A stretch of DNA of 13,848 nt from Candidatus Nitrosopumilus sp. GTDB taxonomy: Archaea > Thermoproteota > Nitrososphaeria > Nitrososphaerales > Nitrosopumilaceae. The stretch covers positions 1 to 13,848 of the forward strand of contig DAOWGL010000157.1 in the NCBI GenBank assembly GCA_030637455.1, in the 5' to 3' direction. Positions 7,188 to 13,848 of this stretch are shown in pieces; positions within the stretch are counted from its first letter, which is position 1; the number at the start of each line of letters is the position of its first letter. The position numbers and the translations under genes are program-made. Under the pieces are notes generated by a model. It saw only the letters and a program-made list of their open reading frames with translations. It did not search any database and was not told the origin of the DNA.

Positions 7188-7352
7188 ATGGAATTCAGTG
7201 AAGTGTATTGTTCAAATTGTAAGAAAGTTTTGGGACGTTACAGTACTAAATTCTATAGTGAAAATAAAATTAATGAATTAATCAATACAGTACATTCTAC
7301 ACATATTAGAAATGGTCATCAAGTTATCATTAGAAAATTTGAGAAGAATTAA
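7188..7352 (+). CDS. Small CxxC...H zinc-finger-like protein
   Basis: This 54-codon frame begins MEFSEVYCSNCKKVLGRYS and ends GHQVIIRKFEKN. It contains C8-x2-C11 and then H36, H39 and H44, a plausible single zinc site, on a compact basic protein with a central helix (KINELINTVHSTH). No membrane segment is seen. The CxxC-K-K start is common in archaeal mini zinc ribbons. The function is unknown; nucleic-acid or protein contact would be typical of such folds, but that is inference. Support for coding comes from an upstream TATA-like box, the ordered Cys/His residues, and a clean fit between tRNA-Leu and the convergent nucleotidase gene, whose stop it overlaps by 4 bp (TTAA). A longer frame from 7099 begins inside the tRNA and is not credible. 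Confidence 0.7.
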   Translation: MEFSEVYCSNCKKVLGRYSTKFYSENKINELINTVHSTHIRNGHQVIIRKFEKN

Positions 7353-7897
7353 AAAGATTCTATTTTTTTAATTACTTCTGAAAGATTTGAGACTCGATTA
7401 ATATTATTTTCAGAAAAATTTAGGTTCCATGGCTGTGAATAAAGAATCACTTTTTTCTTATTTCTAAGGAATTTTTCTGCATTTAATGGAGAATCATCAA
7501 TAAAGACATCATAATCTAAATCAGCTTTCATTGGACCATCAATTACTGATACATAATTATCAAATGCAATATCATGATGATCCAACCAAGATTTTACAAA
7601 TGAATCAGTTGAGCGTTCCCTCGCAGTGACGATATCAACTTGACCAATTTCAGTAAGGGATTTTGTTATTGATGATAAATTTTTTTCAGTGGTAGGAATT
7701 GTTTCCCAATTTTTCCAACAAGAACTAAGCTCTGTGTAAAAATCATAACGATCGATATTAAATTCATTCCAAAATTCCCAACTAGTTATCTGATGTTTAG
7801 CAATTTCTGGTCTAATGGAATTACTATAATTTAACCAGGAAATTATAACATCTGCAAGTACACCATCAACATCTAATGCAATTTTCATATTAGTCAT
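7349..7897 (-). CDS. HAD-family 5'(3')-deoxyribonucleotidase-like phosphatase
   Basis: This 182-residue HAD hydrolase probably dephosphorylates nucleotides or a related small phosphate ester. Motif I is DVDGVLAD with nucleophile D9 and acid D11. Motif II is the Thr in DIVTAR (T91). Lys (K124) and the acidic pair DVFIDDSP (D134, D135) supply motifs III and IV. The overall layout fits the NT5C-type family (5'(3')-nucleotidase), which typically has 170-200 residues. Its ATG overlaps the dnaJ stop by one base (TAATG), so translation is probably coupled; an alternative ATG at 7888 would give MKIALD. It is the last gene of the grpE-dnaK-dnaJ series. The true substrate cannot be read from the sequence. 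Confidence 0.85.
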   Translation of the reverse strand: MTNMKIALDVDGVLADVIISWLNYSNSIRPEIAKHQITSWEFWNEFNIDRYDFYTELSSCWKNWETIPTTEKNLSSITKSLTEIGQVDIVTARERSTDSFVKSWLDHHDIAFDNYVSVIDGPMKADLDYDVFIDDSPLNAEKFLRNKKKVILYSQPWNLNFSENNINRVSNLSEVIKKIESF

Positions 7898-8958
7898 TAA
7901 TCACTAGTTTTTCTAAATTCATCTAAAAGATTTTTTTGTTGTTTATTGAGTTTTTTAGGAACATTTACTACAATTCTTACAAATTGATCTCCTTTTCCTC
8001 TATAATTGATATGAGTCACCCCTTTCCCTTTTAATTTGATAATTGTATTTGGTTGACTACCTGCATCAACCTTAATTTTTTCTGTTCCCTCCAAAGTTGG
8101 AACAGTAATTTCACATCCTAAAGCAGCATCAATCATAGAAAGATCATGGTCATAAAAAATATCTTTTCCATCTCGATTAAACTTTGAATGTGGTTGTACT
8201 CGTACTCTAACAATTAAATCGCCATTTAGACCATCAGGAATTTCATTTCCTTCTCCAGACACAGTATAATCTCCTGAATCAATTCCAGGAGGAATCTCAA
8301 ATGTTACAGTTTTAGAACCTTTTTTCTTTCCTTGTCCTTTACATTCATTGCATGGTGTTTCGATTACAGATCCCTGACCTCTACAAGCAGAACACGGTGC
8401 AGCAGTAACAAATGAAGCAAATCCCATGTTGCGAGTTTGTCTTACTTGTCCTTGACCATTACATGTTCCACATGTTTTCTTGTTAGTACCTGGTTTTGCA
8501 CCAGAGCCATTGCAAATATCACATTGAATCTGTTTTTGTAAATTAATTTCCATTTTTTTACCATGCAACACTTCTTCTAATGTTACATGAGTCTCATAGA
8601 GAAGATCAGAACCTTGTTGCTGTTGTTGATTAAAACCAAATCCTCCACCTCCACGACCAAAAATTGAATCAAAAATTGAATCAAACCCACCTCCTTGTGC
8701 CCCTTGAAAAATATCTTCACTAGAATATCTTCCATCTACACCAGCATGACCGTGTTGATCGTAGATTTGTTTTTTCTCAGGATCTGAAATAACTGCATAT
8801 GCTTCAGAAATTTCTTTAAAATGTTCTCCAGCTTCTGAAGATTGATTTCTGTCAGGGTGAAATTTTAATGCTAATTTTCTATACTGTTGTTTAACTTCAT
8901 CTGGCGAAGATGTTTTTGAGACACCTAAAACCTCATAATAGTCACGTTTTGCAGCCAT
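7897..8958 (-). CDS. dnaJ: Chaperone DnaJ (Hsp40)
   Basis: DnaJ delivers unfolded clients to DnaK and stimulates its ATPase. This is a full type-I protein of 353 residues. The J-domain (1-70) has HPD at 34-36. A Gly/Phe region (about 86-110) ends in a short Gln run. Four intact CxxCxGxG zinc repeats follow (C146/C149, C163/C166, C189/C192, C203/C206), then the two client-binding beta domains and a C-terminal helix. The ATG at 8958 has GGA about 9 nt upstream. A TATA-like box 28 nt upstream suggests an internal promoter besides read-through from dnaK, whose stop is 48 nt away. The gene is of bacterial type, as is usual for archaeal Hsp70 systems, which are regarded as acquired by transfer. Confidence 0.97.
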   Translation of the reverse strand: MAAKRDYYEVLGVSKTSSPDEVKQQYRKLALKFHPDRNQSSEAGEHFKEISEAYAVISDPEKKQIYDQHGHAGVDGRYSSEDIFQGAQGGGFDSIFDSIFGRGGGGFGFNQQQQQGSDLLYETHVTLEEVLHGKKMEINLQKQIQCDICNGSGAKPGTNKKTCGTCNGQGQVRQTRNMGFASFVTAAPCSACRGQGSVIETPCNECKGQGKKKGSKTVTFEIPPGIDSGDYTVSGEGNEIPDGLNGDLIVRVRVQPHSKFNRDGKDIFYDHDLSMIDAALGCEITVPTLEGTEKIKVDAGSQPNTIIKLKGKGVTHINYRGKGDQFVRIVVNVPKKLNKQQKNLLDEFRKTSD

Positions 8959-8982
8959 GAATCATTCCTTTATCATAATTAC

Positions 8983-8990
8983 AGTATAAA
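8983..8990 (-). promoter_or_regulatory. Candidate internal TATA box for dnaJ
   Basis: In the 48-nt dnaK-dnaJ gap the minus strand reads TTTATACT, centred about 28 nt before the dnaJ ATG. This would allow dnaJ and the nucleotidase gene to be transcribed apart from grpE-dnaK. Confidence 0.4.
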
Positions 8991-9006
8991 TGATTGAATT
9001 AGAAAA

Positions 9007-10881
9007 CTAGTTGGTTTTTGGTTCATCAGTTGAAGATGATTCATTAGTTTGTCCTTCTGCACCTTGTTGTCCTTCTGCACCTTGTTGTCCTTCTGCACCT
9101 TGTTGTCCTTCTGCATCAGGTGGTGGTGATGCATTTTTGTAAAGTTCTGTTGTAACTTCATTTACCAATGTTTGTAATGCATCAAGTTTAGGTTTTAATT
9201 CATCTGGTTCTTTATCTAAAACTTCTCTAACTTCCTTAACAGCGTCAGTAATTTTAATTCCTTGTTCTTGTGAAATTTTATCTTTAAGATCGTGATTAAC
9301 TAATTTTTCAGTAGTGTAAATGTAACTTTCTGCTTCATTCTTTAAATCAATTTTCTCTTTCTTTAGTTTATCTTCATCAGAAAACTTTTCTGCATCTTCT
9401 TTTAATTTTTCAATTTCTTCTTTAGATAGTTTTGACGTAGATTCAATAGTAATTTTTGCTTCTTTTTGTGTTCCAAGATCTTTTGCTGTAACATTGATTA
9501 TTCCATTTGCATCAATATCAAATTTAACTTCAATTTGAGGAATTCCTCTAGGAGCTGGTGGTAAATCTGTGAGATTAAAACTTCCTAATGATACATTATC
9601 TGTTGCCATAGGTCTTTCACCTTGAACAACATGAATTGTAACTGCTGTTTGATTATCAGCTGCAGTTGTGAAAACTTTACTCTTTGATGTAGGAATAGTG
9701 GTATTTCTCTCAATTAATGGCTCTCTAACGCCACCTAATGTTTCAATTCCTAATGTTAAAGGAGTTACATCAAGTAAAACAATATCACTACTTACATCTC
9801 CAGCAATAATTCCAGCCTGAATTGCTGCACCCATCGCTACTGCTTCCATTGGGTCTACACCTGATTCAGATTCTTGACCAACTAATTCACTAACAAATTT
9901 TTTCACTAATGGAATTCTTGTTGGTCCACCAACCATCACAATTTTATTAATATTAGAATTAGTGAGTTTTGCATCTTCAAGTGCTTTGAGTACAGAAGGT
10001 TTACATCGTTCAACAATAGGACCAATCAATTCATCTAATTTTGCTCTAGTAATTCTTAATTCTAAATTCTTAGCACCAGTTGATGGATCATTAGCAATAA
10101 ATGGTAAATTAACATCAGTCTCCATAACAGTAGATAATTCAATTTTTGCTTTTTCAGAAGCTTCTCTAATTCTTGTCATTGCAGTTGAATCTTGAGAAAG
10201 ATCAACACCTTCTTTTTTCTTGAATTCATCAACAATAAAATCAATGAGAACTTTATCCATATCTGTTCCACCCAATTGAGTATCACCAGATGTACTAAGA
10301 ACTTCAAAAACACCTCCACCCATTTCCATAATGGTGACATCCAATGTACCACCACCAAAATCAAAGACAAGAATTTTCATGTCTTCTTTTGCTTTATCTA
10401 ATCCAAATGCTAAAGATGCTGCAGTTGGTTCATTTATTATTCTAACAACATCAAGTCCTGCAATTGTTCCGGCATCTTTAGTAGCTTGACGTTGATTATC
10501 ATCAAAATATGCAGGAACAGTAATGACTGCTTTGCTAACAGGTTCTCCAATAAATGCCTCAGCATCTTTTTTAATTTTTTGAAGAATGAATGATGAGATT
10601 TGTTGTGGTTTGTATTCTTTATCTAAAATTTTAAAAATATGATCCGATCCCATTTTTCTTTTAACAGCAAAAATAGTTCTATCGGGATTTGTCACAGATT
10701 GTCTTCGTGCAGGTTCACCCACCAAAAGATCACCATCTTTAGAAAATGCTACAACTGATGGGAATGCTTTACCACCTACTGTGGCACCTTCTGCTGCTGG
10801 AATAATTGTGGGTTTACCACCCATTACAACTGCAGCGGCAGAGTTACTTGTTCCTAAATCTATTCCAATTATTTTAACCAT
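9007..10881 (-). CDS. dnaK: Chaperone DnaK (Hsp70)
   Basis: DnaK is the ATP-driven Hsp70 that binds exposed hydrophobic peptides in the cytosol. The 624-residue protein has the nucleotide-binding domain with phosphate-1 DLGTSNS (8-14), TVPAYF (121-126), EPTAA (151-155), phosphate-2 DFGGGT (174-179) and the adenosine motif [10 protein letters not shown] near 317-325. The conserved linker VLLDVTPL follows at 369-376. The substrate-binding domain (about 377-490) and the helical lid come next. The tail carries repeats of AEGQQG and an acidic, Ser-rich end, and lacks the EEVD-like ending of eukaryotic Hsp70. The ATG at 10881 is preceded by GGATGATG and lies 9 nt after the grpE stop. It is of bacterial type. 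Confidence 0.98.
   Translation of the reverse strand: MVKIIGIDLGTSNSAAAVVMGGKPTIIPAAEGATVGGKAFPSVVAFSKDGDLLVGEPARRQSVTNPDRTIFAVKRKMGSDHIFKILDKEYKPQQISSFILQKIKKDAEAFIGEPVSKAVITVPAYFDDNQRQATKDAGTIAGLDVVRIINEPTAASLAFGLDKAKEDMKILVFDFGGGTLDVTIMEMGGGVFEVLSTSGDTQLGGTDMDKVLIDFIVDEFKKKEGVDLSQDSTAMTRIREASEKAKIELSTVMETDVNLPFIANDPSTGAKNLELRITRAKLDELIGPIVERCKPSVLKALEDAKLTNSNINKIVMVGGPTRIPLVKKFVSELVGQESESGVDPMEAVAMGAAIQAGIIAGDVSSDIVLLDVTPLTLGIETLGGVREPLIERNTTIPTSKSKVFTTAADNQTAVTIHVVQGERPMATDNVSLGSFNLTDLPPAPRGIPQIEVKFDIDANGIINVTAKDLGTQKEAKITIESTSKLSKEEIEKLKEDAEKFSDEDKLKKEKIDLKNEAESYIYTTEKLVNHDLKDKISQEQGIKITDAVKEVREVLDKEPDELKPKLDALQTLVNEVTTELYKNASPPPDAEGQQGAEGQQGAEGQQGAEGQTNESSSTDEPKTN
9051..9115 (-). repeat. 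18-bp tandem repeat in the dnaK 3' end
   Basis: The unit GTCCTTCTGCACCTTGTT (plus-strand reading) occurs three times without mismatch at 9051-9104, followed by an 11-nt partial copy to 9115. On the coding strand it encodes AEGQQG hexapeptides in the disordered DnaK tail. Perfect identity suggests recent slippage expansion. Confidence 0.9.
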
Positions 10882-10890
10882 ATTTTATCA

Positions 10891-11463
10891 TCATCCTTTT
10901 TTTGAAATTTCTACTAGTGTCGGTCTTATAACTCTCTCATGAGAAATATATCCTTTCCTGAGCTCTTTTGTAATTGTATTGTCATCTAAATTGGGATCGC
11001 TAATTATGGATATTGCCTCATGGAAATTTGGATTAAAAATTTCCCCTAATGCATCAATTGCTTTAATGTGATATTTTTCTAACAAAGAATCCATATTTTT
11101 TAAAATAGAATCAAGACCATCAGAATTAATCTCGCTTTCAGAAAAAACTTCTTTTGCTCTAACGAAATCATCATAAATTTGTAAAAAATCTAATGCAAAT
11201 TCATTAATTTTTGAATTTACTCCATTTTCTATATCAGTTTGTGTTTTTCTACTTAGGTTTTGAAAGTCAGCCAATACAAGTTTTAATTTTTCTTCGAGTT
11301 CAGATGATCTTTGTTTTTCTAATTCTAATTGTGTAGTTAATTCATCAATATGAGGTTCTAAAGACTTTGATTCCATTGTTGAGGAATTATTTTCTTCTTT
11401 ATTTTTAGATACTACATTAACTGGTATTTCATCAGAATTAGATTCATTAGACAATTCAACCAA
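10891..11463 (-). CDS. grpE: Nucleotide exchange factor GrpE
   Basis: GrpE opens DnaK's nucleotide site to release ADP. This 190-residue protein has a disordered acidic N-terminus (about 1-35), a long coiled coil (IDELTTQLELEKQRSSELEEKLK... to about residue 100) and the C-terminal beta domain with the GrpE signature region NPNFHEAISII...GYISHERVIRPTLVEI. It acts as a dimer in the family. The start is uncertain. The TTG at 11463 lies 13 nt after the upstream gene's stop, a second TTG lies at 11454, and the first ATG comes only at residue 30, which would still keep the coiled coil. A TATA-like TATAAATT at 11479-11486 would start transcription near 11457, which favours the second TTG or a longer operon message. 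Confidence 0.95.
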   Translation of the reverse strand: MVELSNESNSDEIPVNVVSKNKEENNSSTMESKSLEPHIDELTTQLELEKQRSSELEEKLKLVLADFQNLSRKTQTDIENGVNSKINEFALDFLQIYDDFVRAKEVFSESEINSDGLDSILKNMDSLLEKYHIKAIDALGEIFNPNFHEAISIISDPNLDDNTITKELRKGYISHERVIRPTLVEISKKG

Positions 11464-11476
11464 AATAGTAATTTAG

Positions 11477-12628
11477 CTAATTTATACTATTATTGATCGT
11501 TTCACATAAAGGATTGGCTTTTACAATAATTAAATCAGAATCCTGTTTTGTTTTTTCAATATTATCAAAATCAGATTTTGAACAGGCTACAACTATTGTT
11601 GTTTTATCACTATGGAAAAGATCAAAGTTTGGATCTTCGTAAGCTTCAACATCACCAATATAATCACGTAATCTAGATGTTAGATTTTGAAGCATCTCAA
11701 TTTTATCTCCACGCATTGCATGTTGATCAAGTGTCCAAGATAATGCAATCTTTGTTCTACTTGCTTTTAGATCATTTTTCTTTAGTGTTGAACGAATCTC
11801 ATCAATTAAACGCTTAATGTACCCATCAATTCCTTTTACACTTCCATTAATTAGATACATGAGGGAATTTGCACCTTCAAAGGATGAGCCTAGAGATTTT
11901 AAATCAAATAATCCACTAACCATATCATCTAAGAATATTTCTTGAAAATCATCTGAAGAAAGATCATTTTTGGTAATATCATCTTGAGCGTATTTACAGA
12001 CTTCTAAAACACTACATAAACTAGAAAATCTGGATAAAACAGCAATTGCATGAAAATGTTCAGATGATGAAATTGCTACAAACTTTTTCTCTTTTTTACC
12101 TACTGTAAGTAGTTCTGCTAAAGTTGGATCTTCTTTTCCATTAAAGGATCCAATAATTTTTGGTTGTTCTTTAAGATCCTCAAGAGGATAATAAAAATAT
12201 GAAATATGTTTTCCAGTCTCAAAACCCGTCACATGTTCAAGTAATGAAATATTTTCATTGTTACCTCCAAATCCTGTTGGAAGTGTAAAAATTACTGAGC
12301 TGTTTTTTTTCATTGATGCAACTGCGTCTTTAAATTTTGAATGAATTTCAGTTTTAATATCTTGTCCAGTTTTTCTAATTCTTGGAGTAAAGAAAAGATA
12401 TTGTGCTTTTGAAATTGCTACATCAATTGGTTCCATAGCTAATAGAGGTTCATCTTCTTTGAGAGAAGATACATTTGGATATGTTTTGGCAATTTCAGAT
12501 TTTAGTGAAATTGCGGATGGAGTTGATTCATCAATTATGTAAACATCTGCACCCTTGATTGCCATTTGAGATGCAATTGCATATCCTTCTGTGCTAAGAC
12601 CATAAACAACAACTTTCGCTCCACCCAT
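11477..12628 (-). CDS. Degenerate UDP-sugar-dehydrogenase-like protein
   Basis: This is a 383-residue soluble protein. The N-terminus is a Rossmann nucleotide-binding fold (KVVVYGLSTEGYAIASQMA, residues 5-23, with acidic D33 after strand 2). The rest follows the layout of UDP-glucose/GDP-mannose dehydrogenases: a second-half strand SVIFTLPTGFGG (111-122), a helical middle domain (about 190-285) and a C-terminal domain with KIALSWTLDQHAMRGDKIEML near 293-313 and VEAYEDPNFDLF, matching the family's GLAFKP..DDxRESP and vYDP elements. The catalytic Cys motif (GGxCxPKD) expected in the middle is not found; SLGSSFEGANSL stands in that area. Dehydrogenase activity is therefore doubtful. It is 13 nt upstream of grpE and divergent from a DUF354 gene. 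The function is not known; a sugar- or NAD-sensing role would be speculation. Confidence 0.75.
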   Translation of the reverse strand: MGGAKVVVYGLSTEGYAIASQMAIKGADVYIIDESTPSAISLKSEIAKTYPNVSSLKEDEPLLAMEPIDVAISKAQYLFFTPRIRKTGQDIKTEIHSKFKDAVASMKKNSSVIFTLPTGFGGNNENISLLEHVTGFETGKHISYFYYPLEDLKEQPKIIGSFNGKEDPTLAELLTVGKKEKKFVAISSSEHFHAIAVLSRFSSLCSVLEVCKYAQDDITKNDLSSDDFQEIFLDDMVSGLFDLKSLGSSFEGANSLMYLINGSVKGIDGYIKRLIDEIRSTLKKNDLKASRTKIALSWTLDQHAMRGDKIEMLQNLTSRLRDYIGDVEAYEDPNFDLFHSDKTTIVVACSKSDFDNIEKTKQDSDLIIVKANPLCETINNSIN

Positions 12629-12690
12629 ACATTACAGCTAGTATTGGACTAAGAAAAACTTATTGAACTTACCATAATTAGAGAAATTAC

Positions 12691-13719
12691 TTGAAAATTT
12701 GGATAGATATTCTTACACCAAAACAATTATTGTTTTCTGAACCAATAATTGAAAAATTAGGGAAAAAACACGATCTTTTGTGTACTTCAAGAGATTATGA
12801 AGAAGTTTCAAAATTAGCAAAAATACGTAATTTTGACCTAATTTTTGTTGGAAAACACGGTGGGGGAGACAAAAAAGCTAAACTCAAAGCCAGTATAGAC
12901 AGAATGGAGAGACTGTCAAGAAAAATTAAGACATTTTCTCCAGATTTAGTAATTAGTTTTTGTTCCCCCGAAGCAGCAAGAATTTCATTTGGTTTAGGAA
13001 TAAGACATATAGCATTTTGTGATTCACCACATGCTGATGCAGTAATGCGATTAACATTACCCTTAATTCAAAAATTACTCATTCCAAATGTTATCCCAAA
13101 AAAAGAATTTTCTAAATATGGAATTGATAAGAAAAATATTGTTTCATACAAAGCAATAGATGCAGTTGTTACTATCAAAAGGAAAATAAATCAAGAAGCA
13201 ACATTACCATTTAAAGAGAATAAAAGAAAAAATATTTTGATCAGAGTAGAAGAAGAAGAGGCAGCATACACATCAAAATCAAGTAAAATAATTCCAATCA
13301 TTAAAAAAATTATAAATGATCATAGTGAAGAAAATATTGTAATTTTATGTAGATATACTAAACAAATTCAAAATCTTCAAAAAAGATTTGGTAAAAAAGC
13401 TAAAATTGTAAAAATGTCATTTGATGGAAAACATTTGTTAAACAATACAGATATTTTTATTGGATCTGGTGGCACTATGACTGCAGAATCTGCTTTAATG
13501 GGAATTCCAACAATATCTTATAATGCAGTTCCAAATATCATTGAGAATTTTTTGGTAAAAAAACATTTGGTGAAAAGAGAGACAAATCCAAATAAAATTT
13601 CTAATCACATTAAGAAAATTTTTGGATCATCAAATAATATGAATCAAAAAAGAGCAAAAAAAATTGTAAAACAAATGGAAGATCCTATACAAAAATTAAT
13701 CAAAGTAATCAAAGAATAA
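12691..13719 (+). CDS. DUF354 family, GT-B glycosyltransferase-fold protein
   Basis: This 342-residue protein begins KIWIDILTPKQLLF, the hallmark start of DUF354 (Pfam PF04007), a family related in fold to MurG and UDP-GlcNAc 2-epimerase. Further signs are PDLVISFCSPEAARISFGLG (84-103), the acidic/His motif FCDSPHADAV (109-118) and the C-terminal donor-site-like GSGGTMTAESALMGIP (258-273). Such proteins are found among cell-surface polysaccharide genes, but no substrate is known. There is no signal peptide. The start is the TTG at 12691, fixed by family alignment; no Shine-Dalgarno sequence is seen. It is divergent from the dehydrogenase-like gene across 62 nt. Nucleotide-sugar use by both neighbours would make sense but is inference. 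Confidence 0.9.
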   Translation: MKIWIDILTPKQLLFSEPIIEKLGKKHDLLCTSRDYEEVSKLAKIRNFDLIFVGKHGGGDKKAKLKASIDRMERLSRKIKTFSPDLVISFCSPEAARISFGLGIRHIAFCDSPHADAVMRLTLPLIQKLLIPNVIPKKEFSKYGIDKKNIVSYKAIDAVVTIKRKINQEATLPFKENKRKNILIRVEEEEAAYTSKSSKIIPIIKKIINDHSEENIVILCRYTKQIQNLQKRFGKKAKIVKMSFDGKHLLNNTDIFIGSGGTMTAESALMGIPTISYNAVPNIIENFLVKKHLVKRETNPNKISNHIKKIFGSSNNMNQKRAKKIVKQMEDPIQKLIKVIKE

Positions 13720-13737
13720 TTTTAGTTAAGAGTCAAA

Positions 13738-13745
13738 TTTAAATA
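13738..13745 (+). promoter_or_regulatory. TATA box for an element at the right edge
   Basis: TTTAAATA stands 18 nt after the DUF354 stop codon. Its centre predicts a transcription start near 13768, just inside a GC-richer segment. No protein-coding frame of any length follows within the window. Confidence 0.45.
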
Positions 13746-13764
13746 AAAAGTTCATTAAGGGAGC

Positions 13765-13848
13765 AGAAGTGTTGGATTTACCAGAAACATAGAGTTCACA
13801 GCTATCATATTATCCTTGGAAGCCTGTGACTCCAGTTCGAGTCTGGCC
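13765..13848 (+). ncRNA. Partial RNA-like element with a tRNA-type T-loop, cut by window end
   Basis: The last 80 bases contain GTTCGAGTC (13835-13843), an exact match to the tRNA T-loop/B-box, flanked by CCAG/CTGG. The fifth T-stem pair would be a T-C mismatch. Before it lies GTGAC, as in archaeal variable loops. A 6-bp stem TCACAG/CTGTGA (13796-13801 with 13824-13829) encloses 22 nt, longer than an anticodon loop, so an intron-containing pre-tRNA is possible. I cannot build a full cloverleaf: D-arm and acceptor stem are not clear. The 5' boundary is estimated from the TATA box. It may also be another small RNA. Confidence 0.35.

Noticed and set aside
7099..7281. 60-codon plus-strand frame starting inside the tRNA-Leu gene
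   Set aside because: It begins within the antisense of a well-folded tRNA, lacks recognisable motifs, and overlaps the better-supported 54-codon gene in another frame.
8979..9161. Minus-strand frame with HHHH and DNKVQK repeats
   Set aside because: It is the 18-bp dnaK tandem repeat read in another frame.

Overview
The window looks like a chromosomal segment of a low-GC ammonia-oxidising archaeon of the Nitrosopumilus/Nitrosarchaeum type (Nitrososphaerota, formerly Thaumarchaeota). The reasons are the archaeal genes (uL2 of the MGKR... type, a double-AAA Cdc48/VAT ATPase, the archaea-only tRNA amidotransferase GatDE), the AT-rich codon use, TATA boxes about 25 nt before several start codons, and a bacterial-type grpE-dnaK-dnaJ set such as these archaea carry. 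The genus is inference; no rRNA is present.

Layout. Bases 1-57 are the end of something cut by the window edge, either an 18-codon CDS tail or a GC-rich RNA end. Next is a small DUF5655-like protein gene (80-412, +), which converges on a broken acylphosphatase gene (409-687, -). That gene has an in-frame TGA and has lost its catalytic Asn. Ribosomal protein uL2 (minus) and cdc48 (plus) diverge from a short promoter region near 1473-1588. gatD and gatE (3808-7023, +) form a two-gene operon for Gln-tRNA(Gln) synthesis. It ends 1 nt from a minus-strand tRNA-Leu(CAG) gene. A 54-codon zinc-finger-like gene (7188-7352, +) follows.

From 12628 down to 7349 runs a compact minus-strand series: a degenerate UDP-sugar-dehydrogenase-like protein, then grpE, dnaK, dnaJ and a HAD-type 5'(3')-nucleotidase. 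Gaps are 13, 9, 48 and -1 nt. GrpE-DnaK-DnaJ form the Hsp70 folding machine. With Cdc48 (unfolding and probably proteasome feeding), the window is rich in protein quality control, although the two sets are separate transcription units. A DUF354 glycosyltransferase-fold gene (12691-13719, +) diverges from the dehydrogenase-like gene. The right edge (after 13738) holds a good TATA box and a GC-richer segment with a tRNA-like T-loop, cut by the window end.

Most of the window is core housekeeping sequence. No mobile element, CRISPR array, prophage or defence locus was seen. The points that reward a second look are the decaying acylphosphatase, the unannotated 54-aa protein, the dehydrogenase-fold protein lacking its catalytic cysteine next to grpE, the nucleotidase coupled to dnaJ, and the unresolved RNA-like element at the right edge.
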